A stretch of DNA of 64,000 nt from the NCBI GenBank assembly GCA_965240325.2, contig OZ251227.1, positions 2,976,001-3,040,000 on the forward strand. The letters run 5' to 3'. Shown one piece after another: positions 40,101 to 52,100 of this stretch. The position numbers were made by a program, and so were the translations under genes. Position 1 is the stretch's first letter. Each line of letters begins with the position of its first letter. The notes beneath the pieces were generated by a model. It was not told the DNA's origin. It saw nothing but the letters and a program-made list of their open reading frames with translations, and did no database searches. This DNA is from Rebecca billardiae RCC1528. Taxonomy: Eukaryota; Haptophyta.

Positions 40101-43100
40101 GCGAGCCCGCGCCGCGCACGGATGCCCCCAGGCCCAGCGCGAGTGCGCACGCCGCCCAAACGCGACTCCGACCACCTCGCGCCGCGATGAGAGCCGAGCG
40201 CGCCGCCCGGAGGGAACTCCGGAGGGAACTCCGGAGGGAAGTGCGCCCGAAACGAGCCTCGGAGGGATCTCATGCCGCTCGCCCGTCGGGCTGCTGCGCC
40301 GCAACACGAGCGCTCAGCGCGAGCCCGCGCCGCACACGGATGCCCCCAGGCCCAGCGCGAGTGCGCACGCCGCCCAAACGCGACTCCGACCACCTCGCGC
40401 CGCGATGAGAGCCGAGCGCGCCGCCCGGAGGGAACTCCGGAGGGAACTCCGGAGGGAAGTGCGCCCGAAACGAGCCTCGGAGGGATCTCATGCCGCTCGC
40501 CCGTCGGGCTGCTGCGCCGCAACACGAGCGCTCAGCGCGAGCCCGCGCCGCACACGGATGCCCCCAGGCCCAGCGCGAGTGCGCACGCCACCCAAACGCG
40601 ACTCCGACCACCTCGCGCCGCGATGAGAGCCGAGCGCGCCGCCCGGAGGGAACTCCGGAGGGAACTCCGGAGGGAAGTGCGCCCGAAACGAGCCTCGGAG
40701 GGATCTCATGCCGATCGCCCGTCGGGCTGCTGCGCCGCAACACGAGCGCTCAGCGCGAGCCCGCGCCGCACACGGATGCCCCCAGGCCCAGCGCGAGTGC
40801 GCACGCCGCCCAAACGCGACTCCGACCACCTCGCGCCGCGATGAGAGCCGAGCGCGCCGCCCGGAGGGAACTCCGGAGGGAACTCCGGAGGGAAGTGCGC
40901 CCGAAACGAGCCTCGGAGGGATCTCATGCCGCTCGCCCGTCGGGCTGCTGCGCCGCAACACGAGCGCGGAGCGCGAGCCCGCGCCGCACACGGATGCCCC
41001 CAGGCCCAGCGCGAGTGCGCACGCCGCCCAAACGCGACTCCGACCACCTCGCGCCGCGATGAGAGCCGAGCGCGCCGCCCGGAGGGAACTCCGGAGGGAA
41101 CTCCGGAGGGAACTCCGGAGGGAAGTGCGCCCGAAACGAGCCTCGGAGGGATCTCATGCCGCTCGCCCGTCGGGCTGCTGCGCCGCAACACGAGCGCGGA
41201 GCGCGAGCCCGCGCCGCACACGGATGCCCCCAGGCCCAGCGCGAGTGCGCACGCCGCCCAAACGCGACTCCGACCACCTCGCGCCGCGATGAGAGCCGAG
41301 CGCGCCGCCCGGAGGGAACTCCGGAGGGAACTCCGGAGGGAAGTGCGCCCGAAACGAGCCTCGGAGGGATCTCATGCCGCTCGCCCGTCGGGCTGCTGCG
41401 CCGCAACACGAGCGCGGAGCGCGAGCCCGCGCCGCACACGGATGCCCCCAGGCCCAGCGCGAGTGCGCACGCCGCCCAAACGCGAATCCGACCACCTCGC
41501 GCCGCGATGAGAGCCGAGCGCGCCGCCCGGAGGGAACTCCGGAGGGAACTCCGGAGGGAAGTGCGCCCGAAACGAGCCTCGGAGGGATCTCATGCCGCTC
41601 GCCCGTCGGGCTGCTGCGCCGCAACACGAGCGCGGAGCGCGAGCCCGCGCCGCACACGGATGCCCCCAGGCCCAGCGCGAGTGCGCACGCCGCCCAAACG
41701 CGACTCCGACCACCTCGCGCCGCGATGAGAGCCGAGCGCGCCGCCCGGAGGGAACTCCGGAGGGAACTCCGGAGGGAACTCCGGAGGGAAGTGCGCCCGA
41801 AACGAGCCTCGGAGGGATCTCATGCCGCTCGCCCGTCGGGCTGCTGCGCCGCAACACGAGCGCGGAGCGCGAGCCCGCGCCGCACACGGATGCCCCCAGG
41901 CCCAGCGCGAGTCCGCACGCCGCCCAAACGCGACTCCGACCACCTCGCGCCGCGATGAGAGCCGAGCGCGCCGCCCGGAGGGAACTCCGGAGGGAACTCC
42001 GGAGGGAACTCCGGAGGGAAGTGCGCCCGAAACGAGCCTCGGAGGGATCTCATGCCGCTCGCCCGTCGGGCTGCTGCGCCGCAACACGAGCGCGGAGCGC
42101 GAGCCCGTGCCGCACACGGATGCCCCCAGGCCCAGCGCGAGTGCGCACGCCGCCCAAACGCGAATCCGACCACCTCGCGCCGCGATGAGAGCCGAGCGCG
42201 CCGCCCGGAGGGAACTCCGGAGGGAACTCCGGAGGGAAGTGCGCCCGAAACGAGCCTCGGAGGGATCTCATGCCGCTCGCCCGTCGGGCTGCTGCGCCGC
42301 AACACGAGCACGGAGCGCGAGCCCGCGCCGCGCACGGATGCCCCCAGGCCCAGCGCGAGTGCGCACGCCGCCCAAACGCGACTCCGACCACCTCGCGCCG
42401 CGATGAGAGCCGAGCGCGCCGCCCGGAGGGAACTCCGGAGGGAACTCCGGAGGGAAGTGCGCCCGAAACGAGCCTCGGAGGGATCTCATGCCGCTCGCCC
42501 GTCGGGCTGCTGCGCCGCAACACGAGCGCGGAGCGCGAGCCCGCGCCGCACACGGATGCCCCCAGGCCCAGCGCGAGTGCGCACGCCGCCCAAACGCGAC
42601 TCCGACCACCTCGCGCCGCGATGAGAGCCGAGCGCGCCGCCCGGAGGGAACTCCGGAGGGAACTCCGGAGGGAAGTGCGCCCGAAACGAGCCTCGGAGGG
42701 ATCTCATGCCGCTCGCCCGTCGGGCTGCTGCGCCGCAACACGAGCGCGGAGCGCGAGCCCGCGCCGCACACGGATGCCCCCAGGCCCAGCGCGAGTGCGC
42801 ACGCCGCCCAAACGCGACTCCGACCACCTCGCGCCGCGATGAGAGCCGAGCGCGCCGCCCGGAGGGAACTCCGGAGGGAACTCCGGAGGGAACTCCGGAG
42901 GGAAGTGCGCCCGAAACGAGCCTCGGAGGGATCTCATGCCGCTCGCCCGTCGGGCTGCTGCGCCGCAACACGAGCGCGGAGCGCGAGCCCGCGCCGCACA
43001 CGGATGCCCCCAGGCCCAGCGCGAGTGCGCACGCCGCCCAAACGCGACTCCGACCACCTCGCGCCGCGATGAGAGCCGAGCGCGCCGCCCGGAGGGAACT

Positions 43101-46100
43101 CCGGAGGGAACTCCGGAGGGAACCCCGGAGGGAAGTGCGCCCGAAACGAGCCTCGGAGGGATCTCATGCCGCTCGCCCGTCGGGCTGCTGCGCCGCAACA
43201 CGAGCGCGGAGCGCGAGCCCGTGCCGCACACGGATGCCCCCAGGCCCAGCGCGAGTGCGCACGCCGCCCAAACGCGAATCCGACCACCTCGCGCCGCGAT
43301 GAGAGCCGAGCGCGCCGCCCGGAGGGAACTCCGGAGGGAACTCCGGAGGGAAGTGCGCCCGAAACGAGCCTCGGAGGGATCTCATGCCGCTCGCCCGTCG
43401 GGCTGCTGCGCCGCAACACGAGCACGGAGCGCGAGCCCGCGCCGCGCACGGATGCCCCCAGGCCCAGCGCGAGTGCGCACGCCGCCCAAACGCGACTCCG
43501 ACCACCTCGCGCCGCGATGAGAGCCGAGCGCGCCGCCCGGAGGGAACTCCGGAGGGAACTCCGGAGGGAACTCCGGAGGGAAGTGCGCCCGAAACGAGCC
43601 TCGGAGGGATCTCATGCCGCTCGCCCGTCGGGCTGCTGCGCCGCAACACGAGCGCGGAGCGCGAGCCCGCGCCGCACACGGTTGCCCCCAGGCCCAGCGC
43701 GAGTGCGCACGCCGCCCAAACGCGAATCCGACCACCTCGCGCCGCGATGAGAGCCGAGCGCGCCGCCCGGAGGGAACTCCGGAGGGAACTCCGGAGGGAA
43801 GTGCGCCCGAAACGAGCCTCGGAGGGATCTCATGCCGCTCGCCCGTCGGGCTGCTGCGCCGCAACACGAGCGCGGAGCGCGAGCCCGCGCCGCACGCGGA
43901 TGCCCCCAGGCCCAGCGCGAGTGCGCACGCCGCCCAAACGCGAATCCGACCACCTCGCGCCGCGATGAGAGCCGAGCGCGCCGCCCGGAGGGAACTCCGG
44001 AGGGAACTCCGGAGGGAACTCCGGAGGGAAGTGCGCCCGAAACGAGCCTCGGAGGGATCTCATGCCGCTCGCCCGTCGGGCTGCTGCGCCGCAACACGAG
44101 CGCGGAGCGCGAGCCCGCGCCGCGCACGGATGCCCCCAGGCCCAGCGCGAGTGCGCACGCCGCCCAAACGCGACTCCGACCACCTCGCGCCGCGATGAGA
44201 GCCGAGCGCGCCGCCCGGAGGGAACTCCGGAGGGAACTCCGGAGGGAACTCCGGAGGGAAGTGCGCCCGAAACGAGCCTCGGAGGGATCTCATGCCGCTC
44301 GCCCGTCGGGCTGCTGCGCCGCAACACGAGCGCGGAGCGCGAGCCCGCGCCGCACACGGTTGCCCCCAGGCCCAGCGCGAGTGCGCACGCCGCCCAAACG
44401 CGAATCCGACCACCTCGCGCCGCGATGAGAGCCGAGCGCGCCGCCCGGAGGGAACTCCGGAGGGAACTCCGGAGGGAAGTGCGCCCGAAACGAGCCTCGG
44501 AGGGATCTCATGCCGCTCGCCCGTCGGGCTGCTGCGCCGCAACACGAGCGCGGAGCGCGAGCCCGCGCCGCACACGGATGCCCCCAGGCCCAGCGCGAGT
44601 GCGCACGCCGCCCAAACGCGACTCCGACCACCTCGCGCCGCGATGAGAGCCGAGCGCGCCGCCCGGAGGGAACTCCGGAGGGAACTCCGGAGGGAACTCC
44701 GGAGGGAAGTGCGCCCGAAACGAGCCTCGGAGGGATCTCATGCCGCTCGCCCGTCGGGCTGCTGCGCCGCAACACGAGCGCGGGGCGCGAGCCCGCGCCG
44801 CACACGGTTGCCCCCAGGCCCAGCGCGAGTGCGCACGCCGCCCAAACGCGACTCCGACCACCTCGCGCCGCGATGAGAGCCGAGCGCGCCGCCCGGAGGG
44901 AACTCCGGAGGGAACTCCGGAGGGAAGTGCGCCCGAAACGAGCCTCGGAGGGATCTCATGCCGCTCGCCCGTCGGGCTGCTGCGCCGCAACACGAGCGCG
45001 GAGCGCGAGCCCGCGCCGCACGCGGATGCCCCCAGGCCCAGCGCGAGTGCGCACGCCGCCCAAACGCGAATCCGACCACCTCGCGCCGCGATGAGAGCCG
45101 AGCGCGCCGCCCGGAGGGAACTCCGGAGGGAACTCCGGAGGGAACTCCGGAGGGAAGTGCGCCCGAAACGAGCCTCGGAGGGATCTCATGCCGCTCGCCC
45201 GTCGGGCTGCTGCGCCGCAACACGAGCGCGGAGCGCGAGCCCGCGCCGCACACGGATGCCCCCTGGCCCAGCGCGAGTGCGCACGCCGCCCAAACGCGAC
45301 TCCGACCACCTCGCGCCGCGATGAGAGCCGAGCGCGCCGCCCGGAGGGAACTCCGGAGGGAACTCCGGAGGGAAGTGCGCCCGAAACGAGCCTCGGAGGG
45401 ATCTCATGCCGCTCGCCCGTCGGGCTGCTGCGCCGCAACACGAGCGCGGAGCGCGAGCCCGCGCCGCACACGGATGCCCCCAGGCCCAGCGCGAGTGCGC
45501 ACGCCGCCCAAACGCGACTCCGACCACCTCGCGCCGCGATGAGAGCCGAGCGCGCCGCCCGGAGGGAACTCCGGAGGGAACTCCGGAGGGAAGTGCGCCC
45601 GAAACGAGCCTCGGAGGGATCTCATGCCGCTCGCCCGTCGGGCTGCTGCGCCGCAACACGAGCGCGAAGCGCGAGCCCGCGCCGCGCACGGATGCCCCCA
45701 GGCCCAGCGCGAGTGCGCACGCCGCCCAAACGCGACTCCGACCACCTCGCGCCGCGATGAGAGCCGAGCGCGCCGCCCGGAGGGAACTCCGGAGGGAACT
45801 CCGGAGGGAAGTGCGCCCGAAACGAGCCTCGGAGGGATCTCATGCCGCTCGCCCGTCGGGCTGCTGCGCCGCAACACGAGCGCGGAGCGCGAGCCCGCGC
45901 CGCGCACGGATGCCCCCAGGCCCAGCGCGAGTGCGCACGCCGCCCAAACGCGACTCCGACCACCTCGCGCCGCGATGAGAGCCGAGCGCGCCGCCCGGAG
46001 GGAACTCCGGAGGGAACTCCGGAGGGAAGTGCGCCCGAAACGAGCCTCGGAGGGATCTCATGCCGCTCGCCCGTCGGGCTGCTGCGCCGCAACACGAGCG

Positions 46101-49100
46101 CGGAGCGCGAGCCCGCGCCGCGCACGGATGCCCCCAGGCCCAGCGCGAGTGCGCACGCCGCCCAAACGCGACTCCGACCACCTCGCGCCGCGATGAGAGC
46201 CGAGCGCGCCGCCCGGAGGGAACTCCGGAGGGAACTCCGGAGGGAAGTGCGCCCGAAACGAGCCTCGGAGGGATCTCATGCCGCTCGCCCGTCGGGCTGC
46301 TGCGCCGCAACACGAGCGCGGAGCGCGAGCCCGCGCCGCGCACGGATGCCCCCAGGCCCAGCGCGAGTGCGCACGCCGCCCAAACGCGACTCCGACCACC
46401 TCGCGCCGCGATGAGAGCCGAGCGCGCCGCCCGGAGGGAACTCCGGAGGGAACTCCGGAGGGAAGTGCGCCCGAAACGAGCCTCGGAGGGATCTCATGCC
46501 GCTCGCCCGTCGGGCTGCTGCGCCGCAACACGAGCGCGGAGCGCGAGCCCGCGCCGCACACGGATGCCCCCAGGCCCAGCGCGAGTGCGCACGCCGCCCA
46601 AACGCGACTCCGACCACCTCGCGCCGCGATGAGAGCCGAGCGCGCCGCCCGGAGGGAACTCCGGAGGGAACTCCGGAGGGAACTCCGGAGGGAAGTGCGC
46701 CCGAAACGAGCCTCGGAGGGATCTCATGCCGCTCGCCCGTCGGGCTGCTGCGCCGCAACACGAGCGCGGGGCGCGAGCCCGCGCCGCACACGGTTGCCCC
46801 CAGGCCCAGCGCGAGTGCGCACGCCGCCCAAACGCGACTCCGACCACCTCGCGCCGCGATGAGAGCCGAGCGCGCCGCCCGGAGGGAACTCCGGAGGGAA
46901 CTCCGGAGGGAAGTGCGCCCGAAACGAGCCTCGGAGGGATCTCATGCCGCTCGCCCGTCGGGCTGCTGCGCCGCAACACGAGCGCGGAGCGCGAGCCCGC
47001 GCCGCACGCGGATGCCCCCAGGCCCAGCGCGAGTGCGCACGCCGCCCAAACGCGAATCCGACCACCTCGCGCCGCGATGAGAGCCGAGCGCGCCGCCCGG
47101 AGGGAACTCCGGAGGGAACTCCGGAGGGAACTCCGGAGGGAAGTGCGCCCGAAACGAGCCTCGGAGGGATCTCATGCCGCTCGCCCGTCGGGCTGCTGCG
47201 CCGCAACACGAGCGCGGAGCGCGAGCCCGCGCCGCACACGGATGCCCCCAGGCCCAGCGCGAGTGCGCACGCCGCCCAAACGCGACTCCGACCACCTCGC
47301 GCCGCGATGAGAGCCGAGCGCGCCGCCCGGAGGGAACTCCGGAGGGAACTCCGGAGGGAAGTGCGCCCGAAACGAGCCTCGGAGGGATCTCATGCCGCTC
47401 GCCCGTCGGGCTGCTGCGCCGCAACACGAGCGCGGAGCGCGAGCCCGCGCCGCACACGGATGCCCCCAGGCCCAGCGCGAGTGCGCACGCCGCCCAAACG
47501 CGACTCCGACCACCTCGCGCCGCGATGAGAGCCGAGCGCGCCGCCCGGAGGGAACTCCGGAGGGAACTCCGGAGGGAAGTGCGCCCGAAACGAGCCTCGG
47601 AGGGATCTCATGCCGCTCGCCCGTCGGGCTGCTGCGCCGCAACACGAGCGCGAAGCGCGAGCCCGCGCCGCGCACGGATGCCCCCAGGCCCAGCGCGAGT
47701 GCGCACGCCGCCCAAACGCGACTCCGACCACCTCGCGCCGCGATGAGAGCCGAGCGCGCCGCCCGGAGGGAACTCCGGAGGGAACTCCGGAGGGAAGTGC
47801 GCCCGAAACGAGCCTCGGAGGGATCTCATGCCGCTCGCCCGTCGGGCTGCTGCGCCGCAACACGAGCGCGGAGCGCGAGCCCGCGCCGCGCACGGATGCC
47901 CCCAGGCCCAGCGCGAGTGCGCACGCCGCCCAAACGCGACTCCGACCACCTCGCGCCGCGATGAGAGCCGAGCGCGCCGCCCGGAGGGAACTCCGGAGGG
48001 AACTCCGGAGGGAAGTGCGCCCGAAACGAGCCTCGGAGGGATCTCATGCCGCTCGCCCGTCGGGCTGCTGCGCCGCAACACGAGCGCGGAGCGCGAGCCC
48101 GCGCCGCGCACGGATGCCCCCAGGCCCAGCGCGAGTGCGCACGCCGCCCAAACGCGACTCCGACCACCTCGCGCCGCGATGAGAGCCGAGCGCGCCGCCC
48201 GGAGGGAACTCCGGAGGGAACTCCGGAGGGAAGTGCGCCCGAAACGAGCCTCGGAGGGATCTCATGCCGCTCGCCCGTCGGGCTGCTGCGCCGCAACACG
48301 AGCGCGGAGCGCGAGCCCGCGCCGCACACGGATGCCCCCAGGCCCAGCGCGAGTGCGCACGCCGCCCAAACGCGAATCCGACCACCTCGCGCCGCGATGA
48401 GAGCCGAGCGCGCCGCCCGGAGGGAACTCCGGAGGGAACTCCGGAGGGAACTCCGGAGGGAAGTGCGCCCGAAACGAGCCTCGGAGGGATCTCATGCCGC
48501 TCGCCCGTCGGGCTGCTGCGCCGCAACACGAGCGCGGAGCGCGAGCCCGCGCCGCGCACGGATGCCCCCAGGCCCAGCGCGAGTGCGCACGCCCCCCAAA
48601 ACGCGACTCCGACCACCTCGCGCCGCGATGAGAGCCGAGCGCGCCGCCCGGAGGGAACTCCGGAGGGAACTCCAGAGGGAAGTGCGCCCGAAACGAGCCT
48701 CGGAGGGATCTCATGCCGCTCGCCCGTCGGGCTGCTGCGCCGCAACACGAGCGCGGAGCGCGAGCCCGCGCCACGCACGGATGCCCCCAGGCCCAGCGCG
48801 AGTGCGCACGCCGCCCAAACGCGACTCCGACCACCTCGCGCCGCGATGAGAGCCGAGCGCGCCGCCCGGAGGGAACTCCGGAGGGAACTCCGGAGGGAAG
48901 TGCGCCCGAAACGAGCCTCGGAGGGATCTCATGCCGCTCGCCCGTCGGGCTGCTGCGCCGCAACACGAGCGCGGAGCGCGAGCCCGCGCCGCACACGGTT
49001 GCCCCCAGGCCCAGCGCGAGTGCGCACGCCGCCCAAACGCGAATCCGACCACCTCGCGCCGCGATGAGAGCCGAGCGCGCCGCCCGGAGGGAACTCCGGA

Positions 49101-52100
49101 GGGAACTCCGGAGGGAAGTGCGCCCGAAACGAGCCTCGGAGGGATCTCATGCCGCTCGCCCGTCGGGCTGCTGCGCCGCAACACGAGCGCGGAGCGCGAG
49201 CCCGCGCCGCACACGGATGCCCCCACGCCCAGCGCGAGTGCGCACGCCGCCCAAACGCGACTCCGACCACCTCGCGCCGCGATGAGAGCCGAGCGCGCCG
49301 CCCGGAGGGAACTCCGGAGGGAACTCCGGAGGGAAGTGCGCCCGAAACGAGCCTCGGAGGGATCTCATGCCGCTCGCCCGTCGGGCTGCTGCGCCGCAAC
49401 ACGAGCGCTCAGCGCGAGCCCGCGCCGCGCACGGATGCCCCCAGGCCCAGCGCGAGTGCGCACGCCGCCCAAACGCGACTCCGACCACCTCGCGCCGCGA
49501 TGAGAGCCGAGCGCGCCGCCCGGAGGGAACTCCGGAGGGAACTCCGGAGGGAAGTGCGCCCGAAACGAGCCTCGGAGGGATCTCATGCCGCTCGCCCGTC
49601 GGGCTGCTGCGCCGCAACACGAGCACTCAGCGCGAGCCCGCGCCGCGCACGGATGCCCCCAGGCCCAGCGCGAGTGCGCACGCCGCCCAAACGCGACTCC
49701 GACCACCTCGCGCCGCGATGAGAGCCGAGCGCGCCGCCCGGAGGGAACTCCGGAGGGAACTCCGGAGGGAAGTGCGCCCGAAACGAGCCTCGGAGGGATC
49801 TCATGCCGCTCGCCCGTCGGGCTGCTGCGCCGCAACACGAGCAGCGCAGCGCGAGCCCGCGCCGCGCACGGATGCCCCCAGGCCCAGCGCGAGTGCGCAC
49901 GCCGCCCAAACGCGACTCCGACCACCTCGCGCCGCGATGAGAGCCGAGCGCGCCGCCCGGAGGGAACTCCGGAGGGAACTCCGGAGGGAAGTGCGCCCGA
50001 AACGAGCCTCGGAGGGATCTCATGCCGCTCGCCCGTCGGGCTGCTGCGCCGCAACACGAGCGCGGAGCGCGAGCCCGCGCCGCACACGGATGCCCCCAGG
50101 CCCAGCGCGAGTGCGCACGCCGCCCAAACGCGACTCCGACCACCTCGCGCCGCGATGAGAGCCGAGCGCGCCGCCCGGAGGGAACTCCGGAGGGAACTCC
50201 GGAGGGAAGTGCGCCCGAAACGAGCCTCGGAGGGATCTCATGCCGCTCGCCCGTCGGGCTGCTGCGCCGCAACACGAGCGCGGAGCGCGAGCCCGCGCCG
50301 CACACGGATGCCCCCAGGCCCAGCGCGAGTGCGCACGCCGCCCAAACGCGACTCCGACCACCTCGCGCCGCGATGAGAGCCGAGCGCGCCGCCCGGAGGG
50401 AACTCCGGAGGGAACTCCGGAGGGAAGTGCGCCCGAAACGAGCCTCGGAGGGATCTCATGCCGCTCGCCCGTCGGGCTGCTGCGCCGCAAACGAGCGCGG
50501 AGCGCGAGCCCGCGCCGCACACGGATGCCCCCAGGCCCAGCGCGAGTGCGCACGCCGCCCAAACGCGACTCCGACCACCTCGCGCCGCGATGAGAGCCGA
50601 GCGCGCCGCCCGGAGGGAACTCCCGGAGGGAACTCCGGAGGGAAGTGCGCCCGAAACGAGCCTCGGAGGGATCTCATGCCGCTCGCCCGTCGGGCTGCTG
50701 CGCCGCAACACGAGCGCGGAGCGCGAGCCCGCGCCGCGCACGGATGCCCCCGGGCCCAGCGCGAGTGCGCACGCCGCCCAAACGCGAATCCGACCACCTC
50801 GCGCCGCGATGAGAGCCGAGCGCGCCGCCCGGAGGGAACTCCGGAGGGAACTCCGGAGGGAAGTGCGCCCGAAACGAGCCTCGGAGGGATCTCATGCCGC
50901 TCGCCCGTCGGGCTGCTGCGCCGCAACACGAGCGCGGAGCGCGAGCCCGCGCCGCACACGGATGCCCCCAGGCCCAGCACGAGTGCGCACGCCGCCCAAA
51001 CGCGACTTCGACCACCTCGCGCCGCGATGAGAGCCGAGCGCGCCGCCCGGAGGGAACTCCGGAGGGAACTCCGGAGGGAACGGGAAGTGCGCCCGAAACG
51101 AGCCTCGGAGGGATCTCATGCCGCTCGCCCGTCGGGCTGCTGCGCCGCAACACGAGCGCGGAGCGCGAGCCCGCGCCGCACACGGTTGCCCCCAGGCCCA
51201 GCGCGAGTGCGCACGCCGCCCAAACGCGAATCCGACCACCTCGCGGCCGCGATGAGAGCCGAGCGCGCCGCCCGGAGGGAACTCCGGAGGGAACTCCGGA
51301 GGGAAGTGCGCCCGAAACGAGCCTCGGAGGGATCTCATGCCGCTCGCCCGTCGGGCTGCTGCGCCGCAACACGAGCGCGGAGCGCGAGCCCGCGCTGCAC
51401 GCGGATGCCCCAGGCCCAGCGCGAGTGCGCACGCCCCCCAAACGCGAATCCGACCACCTCGCGCCGCGATGAGAGCCGAGCGCGCCGCCCGGAGGGAACT
51501 CCGGAGGGAACTCCGGAGGGAAAGTGCGCCCGAAACGAGCCCCGGAGGGATCTCATGCCGCTCGCCCGTCGGGCTGCTGCGCCGCAACACGAGCGCGGAG
51601 CGCGAGCCCGCGCCGCACACGGATGCCCCCAGGCCCAGCGCGAGTGCGCACGCCGCCCAAACGCGACTCCGACCACCTCGCGCCGCGATGAGAGCCGAGC
51701 GCGCCGCCCGGAGGGAACTCCGGAGGGAACTCCGGAGGGAAGTGCGCCCGAAACGAGCCTCGCCTCGGAGGGATCTCATGCCACTCGCCCGTCGGGCTGC
51801 TGCGCCGCAACACGAGCGCGGAGCGCGAGCCCGCGCCGCACACGGATGCCCCCAGGCCCAGCGCGAGTGCGCACGCCGCCCAAACGCGACTCCGACCACC
51901 TCGCGCCGCGATGAGAGCCGAGCGCGCCGCCCGGAGGGAACTCCGGAGGGAACTCCGGAGGGAAGTGCGCCCGAAACGAGCCTCGGAGGGATCTCATGCC
52001 GCTCGCCCGTCGGGCTGCTGCGCCGCAACACGAGCGCGGAGCGCGAGCCCGCGCCGCGCACGGATGCCCCCGGGCCCAGCGCGAGTGCGCACGCCCCCCA

